DNA of 64,000 bases from positions 310,001-374,000 of the forward strand of contig NZ_RCCP01000001.1 in NCBI RefSeq assembly GCF_003664125.1. Direction: 5' to 3'. Below are positions 57,238-64,000 of this stretch, piece after piece. Source of the stretch: Planococcus citreus (lineage in GTDB: Bacteria > Bacillota > Bacilli > Bacillales_A > Planococcaceae). Position 1 is the stretch's first letter. Every line of letters starts with the position of its first letter. The notes beneath the pieces were generated by a model. It saw only the letters and a list, made by a program, of their open reading frames with translations. It had not been told where the DNA came from and did not search any database. Both the position numbers and the translations under genes were made by a program.

Positions 57238-58164
57238 TCATTGCCCATTATGTCTGTAATACGCCATATCTTTGCGGTCCTGCAAAACTTTAGCGGTGAT
57301 TTCATCGGCATTGGCTGTTTCATTTTTGAGCCATTCATGGAAAACCAGCCAAATGAACACAGTAAATACCAATTCCTGGATAATTTTCATTGTGATGCCG
57401 CCGGTGCGTTGGTCTTCAAGCAGCGACATATTCGTGAAGAGTTCAGGGCCTGACAAGTTAAGCTGTGCCAACGTTCCTGCAGGCACGCATAAGGCCATCG
57501 CTTGCATCCACGCTTCCCCATCTGAATACGTTGCATAAAACGGTGTCGTGCTGAAAATGATCAAGGCACAGGCTGGCGTCATCAAGACGCTCAAGCCGAA
57601 TAAATAGCCCAATTTCTTCAGTCCGTGGAATTTATGCATGCCTTCAAGATTGTTGACCACCGGCCACCAGTAAAGCAGTGCCGACACGAACAGCAAGGTG
57701 CTGACGATGCTGTGGATCAGCATGTCTTGCTTGACGAAATCGAAGACAAGCGGCAAATGGTAAACGGAGAAGAATAAACTGAATAGCAGCAAGGCAATCA
57801 ATGGTTTAGTGAAGAACATGAACAGAGGGTTGATAATTGGCAACTCGATGAACGCCCGCCAAATATAGGAAGGAATCCCCATGATCACAAGCGGGGCAGC
57901 CAATAGCAAGAGCAGCGCCATCTGAACCATATGCATCGTCAAGGTGATATGCCCAAGCAAATCGACCGGCGAGCCTTTCAAGATGTAGATCAAAGCCATG
58001 CCTGACACGAAGAGCAAGGCCTGCTTGGTTTGAAGCGGTTCACTATCAGTGAATTTATATCTCCACTTAGTGGTGATTAGAAAATATAAAAGCGTAATCA
58101 GTACGAGAAATCCAAAATACCAGGGGCTCCACAACGCTTCGAAGCCGAAAATGCTGATTGGCAT
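57238..58164 (-). CDS. ctaG: Cytochrome c oxidase assembly factor CtaG (caa3 type)
   Basis: CtaG is needed for an active caa3 oxidase in B. subtilis; it is a membrane protein unrelated to the copper-inserting CtaG/Cox11. The 308-residue protein has seven or so helices, begins MPISIFGFEALWSPWYFGF, and has conserved THMVQM-type (here TMHMVQM) and HSIVSTLLF His motifs that could bind copper. The ATG at 58164 follows AAGGAGG; longer readings are rejected. A terminator separates it from ctaF, so it probably has its own promoter. Confidence 0.93.
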   Translation of the reverse strand: MPISIFGFEALWSPWYFGFLVLITLLYFLITTKWRYKFTDSEPLQTKQALLFVSGMALIYILKGSPVDLLGHITLTMHMVQMALLLLLAAPLVIMGIPSYIWRAFIELPIINPLFMFFTKPLIALLLFSLFFSVYHLPLVFDFVKQDMLIHSIVSTLLFVSALLYWWPVVNNLEGMHKFHGLKKLGYLFGLSVLMTPACALIIFSTTPFYATYSDGEAWMQAMALCVPAGTLAQLNLSGPELFTNMSLLEDQRTGGITMKIIQELVFTVFIWLVFHEWLKNETANADEITAKVLQDRKDMAYYRHNGQ

Positions 58165-58271
58165 TAGACCGTACCTCCTTTTTTCCTTAAGTACCCTCAT
58201 TATATAGGGGATGCCTTGCCATATCAATGAACGAATCATGACATTTGCCGGCAGACACAACCCATCCACAT

Positions 58272-58306
58272 AAAAAAACTCCGGACTTTTTATAGTCCGG
58301 AGTTTT
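58272..58306 (-). terminator. Terminator after ctaF
   Basis: AAAAACTCCGGAC and GTCCGGAGTTTTT form a perfect stem around TATAAAAA; T-run on both strands. It closes the ctaB/ctaCDEF unit. Confidence 0.9.
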
Positions 58307-58311
58307 TCAGT

Positions 58312-58644
58312 TTACCACCAAACGATGGTGACCATCGTGAGTACGATAGTGAATGCGACAAAAATGCCGCTGAACATGAAGAATGCCATCATGCCATGCC
58401 CTTTATTGCTCATGTGCATGAAATTATACAGCTGAAGCACTACTTGAATAGCAGCCAATAGCAAGATAATCGGCACGATCAAGTAATTCGAGAAATCTGC
58501 CGCTACTACAGTGAATGCGATTAGCGTCAAGAAGATCATCATAGCGAATGATGTCAACTGGCCGCGCATCTCAGTAGCACGTTTTCTCTTGATGAATTCA
58601 AATTCCGCTCTGGATCTGTGAATGTCGTGAGTATCATGTGCCAT
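58312..58644 (-). CDS. ctaF: Cytochrome c oxidase subunit IV
   Basis: The small membrane subunit of caa3 oxidase. The 110-residue protein has three helices (about 29-46, 52-71 and 83-105) and the conserved LQLYNFMHMSNKGHG loop. The ATG at 58644 is preceded by GGGAG at about 12 nt; a TTG at 58653 is only 3 nt from that site. It lies within 2 nt of the ctaE stop. Identity is supported by order and topology. Confidence 0.93.
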   Translation of the reverse strand: MAHDTHDIHRSRAEFEFIKRKRATEMRGQLTSFAMMIFLTLIAFTVVAADFSNYLIVPIILLLAAIQVVLQLYNFMHMSNKGHGMMAFFMFSGIFVAFTIVLTMVTIVWW

Positions 58645-58645
58645 A

Positions 58646-59272
58646 TTAACCAATCACTCCCATCAAGTAGACTACAGTGAAGATGAACACCCATACTACG
58701 TCAATGAAATGCCAATAAAGAGCGGCAAGATAGAACTTCGGTGCATTGTACATGTTCAAGCCGCGTTTTGCGTTGCGGAGCATCAATGCGATGAACCAGC
58801 TAAGACCGAAGACTACGTGAGCCCCGTGAGTCCCGACTAGGGTATAGAATGCGGAACTAAAGGCACTATTGGTATAGCCAAAGCCTAAATGCACATAATG
58901 GTTAAACTCGTAAATCTCCAAGCCTAGGAACGCAAGCCCCAAAAGCACGGTAATTCCGAGCCATGCCTGCATTGCTTTGAAATTATGATTCTTCATATGA
59001 TACATCGCGTAGACACTCGTCAACGAAGATGTTAAAAGAATCATTGTCATGGCAAACACAAGCGGTAGTTCAAACAAGCCAGAAGCGGAAAATTCCATTC
59101 CGCTTGGGCCTTTATCTTTCAACGCAAGATAAGTTGCGAAGAGAGAGGCGAAGGTGACGGTCTCAGCTGCCAGCAGCAACCAGAAACCAACGAACTTGTT
59201 TTTCCCTTCGAGCGTCGCCGTTTCAGGATGATCGGGCCAAGTTTGTGGGGTATATCGTTTATTTAAGTCCAC
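58646..59272 (-). CDS. ctaE: Cytochrome c oxidase subunit III
   Basis: The 208-residue subunit III of caa3 oxidase, with five helices. Conserved segments are KNKFVGFWLLLAAETVTFASLFATY (in two parts), GTHGAHVVFGLSWF, and ALYWHFIDVVWVFIF. The start is GTG at 59272, chosen for AAGGAGG 8 nt upstream; this overlaps the ctaD end by 14 nt. The longer in-frame reading to 59329 would add 19 residues not seen in the family. Confidence 0.95.
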   Translation of the reverse strand: MDLNKRYTPQTWPDHPETATLEGKNKFVGFWLLLAAETVTFASLFATYLALKDKGPSGMEFSASGLFELPLVFAMTMILLTSSLTSVYAMYHMKNHNFKAMQAWLGITVLLGLAFLGLEIYEFNHYVHLGFGYTNSAFSSAFYTLVGTHGAHVVFGLSWFIALMLRNAKRGLNMYNAPKFYLAALYWHFIDVVWVFIFTVVYLMGVIG

Positions 59273-61172
59273 CTTTTTTGCCTCCTTCCAGCGCTCTTGC
59301 TTCTCTTTGAATGCGTTCGTTATCCGCAATCAATTCTTCTTTGGAAATATGGAACCCAAGATCATCTTTCAATGAACGGACAAGCATCGAACCGAATGTG
59401 ATCGCAAGACCACCGATCAAAACAGGAAGCGCCCAAACATGGCCATCCATATGGTACATAGCACCAAACGCTGCAATGAACATACCTAGTGAGATAACGA
59501 AAGGAATGAATGATCCATTCGGCATGTGGATATCACCAAGTGGCTCAGCATAGACCATGCCTTCTTTATTGCCTTCCATTTTCTCGATCCAATACGGGTC
59601 GAGTCCACGGACAAGCGGTGTTTGTGCAAAGTTGTAGAATGGCGGTGGTGACGGGATTGCCCATTCAAGCGTACGTCCGTCGCCCCATGGGTCGTTGCCG
59701 ACACGTTCGCCTTTAACAACTGTCATGACAACGTTAACGAGGAGAATGATAACCCCGATCGCCATCAGCAAGGCACCAGCCGAGCTGATTGCGTTAAATA
59801 GATCCCAACCTTGGTCTGCTCCGAACGTGTAAACACGGCGAGGCATACCCATGAGGCCGAGGAAATGCTGGATAAAGAATGTCAAATGGAATCCGATAAA
59901 GAAGAACCAGAATGTCCATTTCCCAAGTTTTTCGCTCAACATCGTACCGAACATTTTTGGCCAGTACAAATGCGTACCTGCCAAAATGGCGAGCACGACA
60001 CCACCAACGATTACGTAGTGGAAGTGGGCAACGATAAAGTAAGAATCGTGCAACTGGTAATCCAGCGGCGCAATCGCCTGCATAACGCCAGTTACCCCAC
60101 CTGCTACGAATGACGGGATAAACGCGACTGCGTAAATCATCGGCACTGTGAAGGAAATGTTTCCTCCCCAGATCGTAAGTAGCCAGTTAAAGATTTTAAT
60201 CCCTGTTGGAACTGCGATAATCATCGTTGCAAGGGCAAATACCGCGTTAGCTGTCGGTCCAAGACCAACTGTAAACATATGGTGAGCCCAAACCATGAAT
60301 CCGTAGAAACCGATCAGGATGGTCGCAAAGACCAATGCCGTGTAACCGAATAGGCGTTTGCGTGAGAAAATCGCAAAAATTTCAGAGAAAATACCAAATG
60401 CTGGCAAAATCAAGATGTAAACTTCTGGGTGACCGAAGATCCAGAAGAAGTGCTCCCAGATGATGGTGTTACCGCCCATTGTTACATCAAAGAAATTAGC
60501 CCCGAACAAACGGTCGAATACCATAAAGAAGATACCAACAGTTAGTGGAGGGAATGCCAGGAGAATCAAAGCGGACGCTACGAAAGTCGTCCAAGTGAAT
60601 AGCGGCATTCTCATATACGTCATACCCGGAGCACGCATATTGATGATCGTAACAAGGAAGTTAATCCCTGCAATCAATGTACCGAAACCGGATATCGTCA
60701 AACCGAGTGAGTAGAAATCGATTCCGTGTCCTTCAGAGGCAAGTGCCAAAGAAGCGTAGTTTGTCCATCCTGCATCCGGTGCTCCTCCTAGGAACCATGA
60801 AAGGTTCAAGAACACACCACCGAAGAAGAACAGCCAGAACCCAAGTGAGTTCAAGAAAGGAAACGCCACATCACGCGCACCGATTTGCAAAGGTGAGACC
60901 GCGTTCATGAATGCCAAAAGAATCGGCATGGCTGCAAGGAAGATCATGGTCGTTCCGTGCATCGTTAAAACTTCGTTATACGTTCCTGCGCTAAGGAAAT
61001 CGTTTCCGGCTTTCATCAGCTGAATCCGGATCATCATCGCTTCTACACCGCCGACTAGGAAGAAGAATCCGCCGGAGATCAAGTAGAGGATCGCGATTTT
61101 CTTATGGTCTACCGTTGTCATGTAGTCCCAAATTGTAGCGCCGAAACCCTTTTTCTGAGAGTTAGAACTCAC
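59259..61172 (-). CDS. ctaD: Cytochrome c oxidase subunit I
   Basis: The catalytic subunit with the low-spin heme, the high-spin heme and CuB. The 637-residue protein has 12 core helices plus extra C-terminal ones. The N-terminal heme ligand is in TMHGTTMIF; CuB and the His-Tyr cross-link are in FGHPEVYILILPAFG; further CuB His in WAHHMFTVG; and heme ligands in DSYFIVAHFHYVIVGG. The start is GTG at 61172 with AAGGAGG 8-9 nt upstream. It lies between ctaC and ctaE in the usual operon. Confidence 0.98.
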   Translation of the reverse strand: MSSNSQKKGFGATIWDYMTTVDHKKIAILYLISGGFFFLVGGVEAMMIRIQLMKAGNDFLSAGTYNEVLTMHGTTMIFLAAMPILLAFMNAVSPLQIGARDVAFPFLNSLGFWLFFFGGVFLNLSWFLGGAPDAGWTNYASLALASEGHGIDFYSLGLTISGFGTLIAGINFLVTIINMRAPGMTYMRMPLFTWTTFVASALILLAFPPLTVGIFFMVFDRLFGANFFDVTMGGNTIIWEHFFWIFGHPEVYILILPAFGIFSEIFAIFSRKRLFGYTALVFATILIGFYGFMVWAHHMFTVGLGPTANAVFALATMIIAVPTGIKIFNWLLTIWGGNISFTVPMIYAVAFIPSFVAGGVTGVMQAIAPLDYQLHDSYFIVAHFHYVIVGGVVLAILAGTHLYWPKMFGTMLSEKLGKWTFWFFFIGFHLTFFIQHFLGLMGMPRRVYTFGADQGWDLFNAISSAGALLMAIGVIILLVNVVMTVVKGERVGNDPWGDGRTLEWAIPSPPPFYNFAQTPLVRGLDPYWIEKMEGNKEGMVYAEPLGDIHMPNGSFIPFVISLGMFIAAFGAMYHMDGHVWALPVLIGGLAITFGSMLVRSLKDDLGFHISKEELIADNERIQREARALEGGKKGGLK

Positions 61173-61197
61173 AATAGTTTACCTCCTTTTTTAACTT

Positions 61198-62280
61198 TTA
61201 CTCTTCAACTTTCAAGCCCATCAAATATGCAGCAAGTGCATCAAGCTCTTGATCAGAGAATGGCTCTCCATTGTTGATTTCTTCTGGATTAGGCATCAAG
61301 TTGCCTGGCTTATATTGCTGAGGGTCAGCAATCCAGTTTTTCAATGTTTCTTCATCATGCTCCATGAATCCGGCGATTGTTGTACGGTCGCCGAATGTTG
61401 CAAGGTTCGGTCCTACTCCAGTAGCCGCTCCTGCTGCGTTAGTTGCGTGGCAGGCGATACAACTTTGCTCAAAGATTTGCTGTCCTTCTTGGGCAACAGT
61501 TTCTGTAGGCGCAGCTTGTTCTTCCTGCATTGCAGCTACCCATGCATCAAAGTCTTCGCGGTTAAGCGTTTTAACTTTGAAATCCATCAAAGCGTGGGAA
61601 GGTCCGCAAAGCTCGGCACATTTACCGAAGTAAACGCCCTCTTCAAGTTCTGAAGATTCTTTATCAAACTCCAAATAGAAGGTGTTGACGTTTTCAGGGT
61701 TGACGTCAAGTTTACCGCCAACAGAAGGAATCCAAAACGAGTGCTTAACGTCTGCGGCAATCAAATTGAAGTAGACGCGCTCGCCAGTCGGGACGACCAG
61801 TTCCTGTGCAGTGCGAATTTCCTGTTCAGGATACTCGAATTCCCACCAGTAAAGTTTACCGGTTACATTGACTGTCAAGTTCTCAGCCGCGCCGTCTTCA
61901 TCCTGTGCGTCCATCGCCGTGACATCAGCCAAGTCGAATGTTGAGTAGACCGTCGGAACAGCGAGGATCAAAAGCAGGACGATCGGAATTGCTGTCCAGA
62001 TAAACTCAAGACGCGCACTTCCTTCAACTTGTTCAGGGATCATGTCCTCCCCTACTTTTGAACGGCGGAATTTAACAATTGCCAATACATAGATGATAGT
62101 AACGACGACGATAACGAATAACATGACAATGGATGACAAAATCAATAAGTTGAACTGATCTTGTGCAACCTTACCAGCCGGTATCAGCGTCGAGATCTCT
62201 TCGCGCCCGCAGCCTGAAAGAAAAACAAGCAATGCGGTCATCAAGGCGAAGAGGCGCCATTTCTTAGGTCCTTTCATCAT
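61198..62280 (-). CDS. ctaC: Cytochrome c oxidase subunit II fused to cytochrome c (caa3), lipoprotein
   Basis: Takes electrons from the quinone-cytochrome bc branch through a fused cytochrome c and passes them to CuA. The 360-residue protein has a lipoprotein signal with LSGC, two helices, a CuA domain with GKCAELCGPSHALMDF, and a C-terminal cytochrome c domain with the heme site CIACH and a Met ligand near NLMPNPEE. The fusion defines caa3-type oxidase. Start ATG at 62280 (a second ATG follows); AGAGGGG lies upstream. It heads ctaCDEF. Confidence 0.97.
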   Translation of the reverse strand: MMKGPKKWRLFALMTALLVFLSGCGREEISTLIPAGKVAQDQFNLLILSSIVMLFVIVVVTIIYVLAIVKFRRSKVGEDMIPEQVEGSARLEFIWTAIPIVLLLILAVPTVYSTFDLADVTAMDAQDEDGAAENLTVNVTGKLYWWEFEYPEQEIRTAQELVVPTGERVYFNLIAADVKHSFWIPSVGGKLDVNPENVNTFYLEFDKESSELEEGVYFGKCAELCGPSHALMDFKVKTLNREDFDAWVAAMQEEQAAPTETVAQEGQQIFEQSCIACHATNAAGAATGVGPNLATFGDRTTIAGFMEHDEETLKNWIADPQQYKPGNLMPNPEEINNGEPFSDQELDALAAYLMGLKVEE

Positions 62281-62335
62281 AGCTTTTCATACCCCTCTCT
62301 GAATAAAGTGTTTTACAGTTAAGTAAAAGAGAAAT

Positions 62336-63253
62336 TTAGACGAATACTGCGAAAATGATCATCGAGACAAATAGAATCGTCATATAGTTCAACGAATAGA
62401 TGAACATTTTCTTCGCCCATTTCAAATCATCAGCTGCCTTGAAGCCTTGGATTGCAAGAACAAGCCATCCGATATTCAACGCTGTAGCTAAGATGATGAA
62501 GCCTATCCCAAGTTCCATAAGCAGGAACGGCAATGGGAAAAGCAGTAAAACCCATGCAAGCATCGATTTTTTTGTCCGGTGGAATCCTTTGACCACCGGA
62601 AGCATCGGAATATTTGCAGCCCGATACTCTTCCGTCCGTTTCATGGCAAGCGCATAAAAATGCGGCGGCTGCCAGATGAACATAATCAGAAACAGCGCCC
62701 AAGCGCCCGTACCGAGCGTCGGCTCCACCGCAGCCCAGCCGATAAGCGGCGGAATTGCGCCGGAAATGCTGCCGACGATCGTATTGCCGACATGCCGTCT
62801 CTTTGACCACATCGAGTAGAGGACAACATAAGCCAAGATGCCGGCGATTCCAAACAGACCTGCTGAAACAGAAGCGGAAAACAAAAATAGTTCGCCTATA
62901 ACGATGAAAGAAATGGCGAGTGCCAAGACAGCGGATGGCTTGAACCTGCCCGTAACTGTCGGACGGGCTCTCTTGCTGGCCATCAATGGGTCGATATCTG
63001 TGTCGATATAATTATTCATCGCCGCAGACCCCGCAATGATCAATGCCGAACCGACGATGGTATAGACAAGAATATCCATATGGTCAAGGAAATTCTTATC
63101 CGAAAACTGGAAAGCGAGCCACAGTCCCGTAAAGACGGTAATTAAATTGGAATTCACGATCCCAATCTTAATAAGTGCCAGAAAATCTTTAGTGAACGTA
63201 CTCGATTCTACAGCATCGGTCGGTTCTGCAGACAAAGACCGGCCGTTTGACAT
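62336..63253 (-). CDS. ctaB: Protoheme IX farnesyltransferase (heme O synthase)
   Basis: Adds a farnesyl group to heme B to give heme O, which CtaA turns into heme A for the oxidase. The 305-residue UbiA-family membrane enzyme has the two Asp-rich motifs NYIDTDIDPLMASKRARPT and, in the second half, the YALAMKRTEEYRAANIPMLP region. The ATG at 63253 follows AAAGGAGGG; the longer reading is rejected. It is divergent from ctaA, the partner enzyme, as in B. subtilis. Confidence 0.96.
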   Translation of the reverse strand: MSNGRSLSAEPTDAVESSTFTKDFLALIKIGIVNSNLITVFTGLWLAFQFSDKNFLDHMDILVYTIVGSALIIAGSAAMNNYIDTDIDPLMASKRARPTVTGRFKPSAVLALAISFIVIGELFLFSASVSAGLFGIAGILAYVVLYSMWSKRRHVGNTIVGSISGAIPPLIGWAAVEPTLGTGAWALFLIMFIWQPPHFYALAMKRTEEYRAANIPMLPVVKGFHRTKKSMLAWVLLLFPLPFLLMELGIGFIILATALNIGWLVLAIQGFKAADDLKWAKKMFIYSLNYMTILFVSMIIFAVFV

Positions 63254-63600
63254 ATAACTCCCTCCTTTCAAAGTTGTAAGCATATTCCGCTAACCATAAC
63301 TATATCTAAATTCCAGCTTCTTTTCTACATATTACTGAAATTTCCTGATATAAAGTGATGATTTCACGCAATTGGTCTTACAAATATTCATCTCTAATCA
63401 TACAGTAGCCCCCTCGTTATTTTAAGATAGAAAAAACGCTGTTTTTGAACAGTTTGTGAAGGTCTCTATTATTATGTCCAATTCTTGAAAGTTTAGGGGA
63501 ACGCCCATTTCTCGTTGTATTTTAAACGCAGTTTCGCTATCATCGAGTATGCAGGTTATCGTTAACGCTAAAAGTTTTTCTAAAAAAAGTAGGTGGCATT
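63254..63600. other. Divergent ctaB-ctaA regulatory region
   Basis: A 347-bp AT-rich gap. It holds the ctaA promoter at 63515-63543 and the ribosome sites of both genes. No clear minus-strand consensus promoter for ctaB could be fixed, though ctaB must start in this region. A small hairpin near 63432-63450 on the minus strand is too weak to call. In B. subtilis this region is controlled by ResD and CcpA; I cannot show such sites here. Confidence 0.6.
63515..63543 (+). promoter_or_regulatory. Promoter of ctaA
   Basis: TTGTAT (63515-63520) and TATCAT (63538-63543) are 17 nt apart, about 58 nt upstream of the ctaA start. Confidence 0.7.
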
Positions 63601-64000
63601 TTGAAAAGCAACATTTATATAAAAATATTCGGGGTTCTTGCGTCTGTCGGCATGCTGCTCATCCTCCTCGGCGGGGCTTTGGTGACCAAAACCGATAGTG
63701 GCATGGGGTGTGGCCGCAACTGGCCGGACTGCAACGGCAATTTGATTCCGCGGGAAATCACCCCTGAAGTGCTGATCGAGTTCTCCCACCGCCTGGTAAC
63801 GGGCGTGGTCGGAATTTTGATCGTGGTGTTAGCGGTGTGGGCTTGGCGCAAGTTCGGCCATGTACGGGAGACGAAGTTCCTCGCCTTTATGGCTGTCTTC
63901 TTCCTCGTGTTGCAAGCATTGATCGGTGCCGCGCAAGTTCTATGGGGCCAAGGCGATTTTATCCTCGCGCTCCACTTCGGGATTTCTCTCCTGTCGTTCG
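63601..64000 (+). CDS. ctaA: Heme A synthase, N-terminal part, runs off the window
   Basis: Oxidises the methyl group of heme O to form heme A. The first 133 codons are present. They show the first helix ([20 protein letters not shown]), the extracellular loop with the conserved cysteine pair in GCGRNWPDC, the heme-ligand stretch [10 protein letters not shown], and HFGISLLS at the window edge. The start is TTG at 63601 with AGGTGG close upstream; no ATG lies near. Divergent from ctaB. Confidence 0.93.
   Translation, partial: MKSNIYIKIFGVLASVGMLLILLGGALVTKTDSGMGCGRNWPDCNGNLIPREITPEVLIEFSHRLVTGVVGILIVVLAVWAWRKFGHVRETKFLAFMAVFFLVLQALIGAAQVLWGQGDFILALHFGISLLSF

Noticed and set aside
63430-63455. 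Small hairpin in the ctaB-ctaA gap (CTGTT/AACAG with T-run on the minus strand)
   Set aside because: Stem of only 5 bp and no transcript known to need ending there.

Overview
The window is a compact stretch of chromosome from a Gram-positive bacterium of the order Bacillales, most likely a Planococcus-like member of the Planococcaceae. The evidence is the gene order, which follows the Bacillus subtilis order from ctaA through the ylb genes, the division (dcw) cluster, divIVA, ileS and the pyr operon to gmk, rpoZ, coaBC and priA. Strong AGGAGG-type ribosome sites, frequent GTG and TTG starts, PyrR attenuators and a T-box fit the same group. The sporulation genes that interrupt this order in Bacillus (spoVD, spoVE, spoIIGA, sigE, sigG, gerR, ylbJ) are all absent, which suggests a non-sporing lineage. 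The species name is inference; no rRNA or other marker gene is present. No tRNA, rRNA, CRISPR array, prophage or insertion sequence was seen.

Layout. Positions 1-3013 (minus): remA-like, gmk, rpoZ, coaBC and the first part of priA, divergent from rqcH (3121-4776, plus). Positions 4936-6477 (plus): a two-gene amino-acid ABC importer without its ATPase. Positions 6517-8330 (minus): a VOC-family protein and a D-serine dehydratase. Positions 8439-20063 (minus): the complete UMP pathway operon pyrR-pyrP-pyrB-pyrC-carA-carB-pyrK-pyrD-pyrF-pyrE, with a near-consensus promoter and two PyrR-binding attenuators. Positions 20063-26425 (minus): an RluD-type pseudouridine synthase gene, lspA, ileS behind a T-box, divIVA, ylmH and yggT. 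Positions 26444-39503 (minus): sepF, ylmE, ftsZ, ftsA, sbp, two DUF881 genes, divIB, murD, mraY, pbpB, ftsL, rsmH and mraZ, with three GTGG boxes 10 bp apart in front of mraZ. Positions 39651-46751 (minus): bshC, a DUF3397 gene, a degenerate ketopantoate-reductase homologue, and a four-gene acyl-CoA carboxylase/crotonase region with a full cre (CcpA) site. Positions 46855-55219: rpmF, yceD, tmcAL (ylbM), a SepM-like protease, coaD, rsmD, ylbG, a glycerophosphodiester phosphodiesterase, ylbF, a CAP-domain protein and a YugN-like protein. Positions 55307-64000: an AI-2E-type permease, then the cytochrome caa3 oxidase genes (ctaM-like, ctaG, F, E, D, C, B) and the divergent start of ctaA.

How the genes work together: most of the window is housekeeping (UMP synthesis, septum building, heme A/caa3 oxidase, CoA synthesis, rRNA and tRNA modification, ribosome rescue by RqcH and YlmH). 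Most genes are in tight operons with 1-, 4- or 8-nt start/stop overlaps.

The points that stand out are: (1) a palindromic element at 56491-56698 lying between two perfect 34-bp copies of a transcription terminator, and a shorter relative of it at 47729-47851; (2) a PanE homologue that has lost its key residues; (3) a crotonase with decarboxylase-like features beside an acyl-CoA carboxylase under a cre site; (4) MraZ-type operator repeats; (5) a pyr operon with two rather than three attenuators. I did not see a wholly new multi-gene system.
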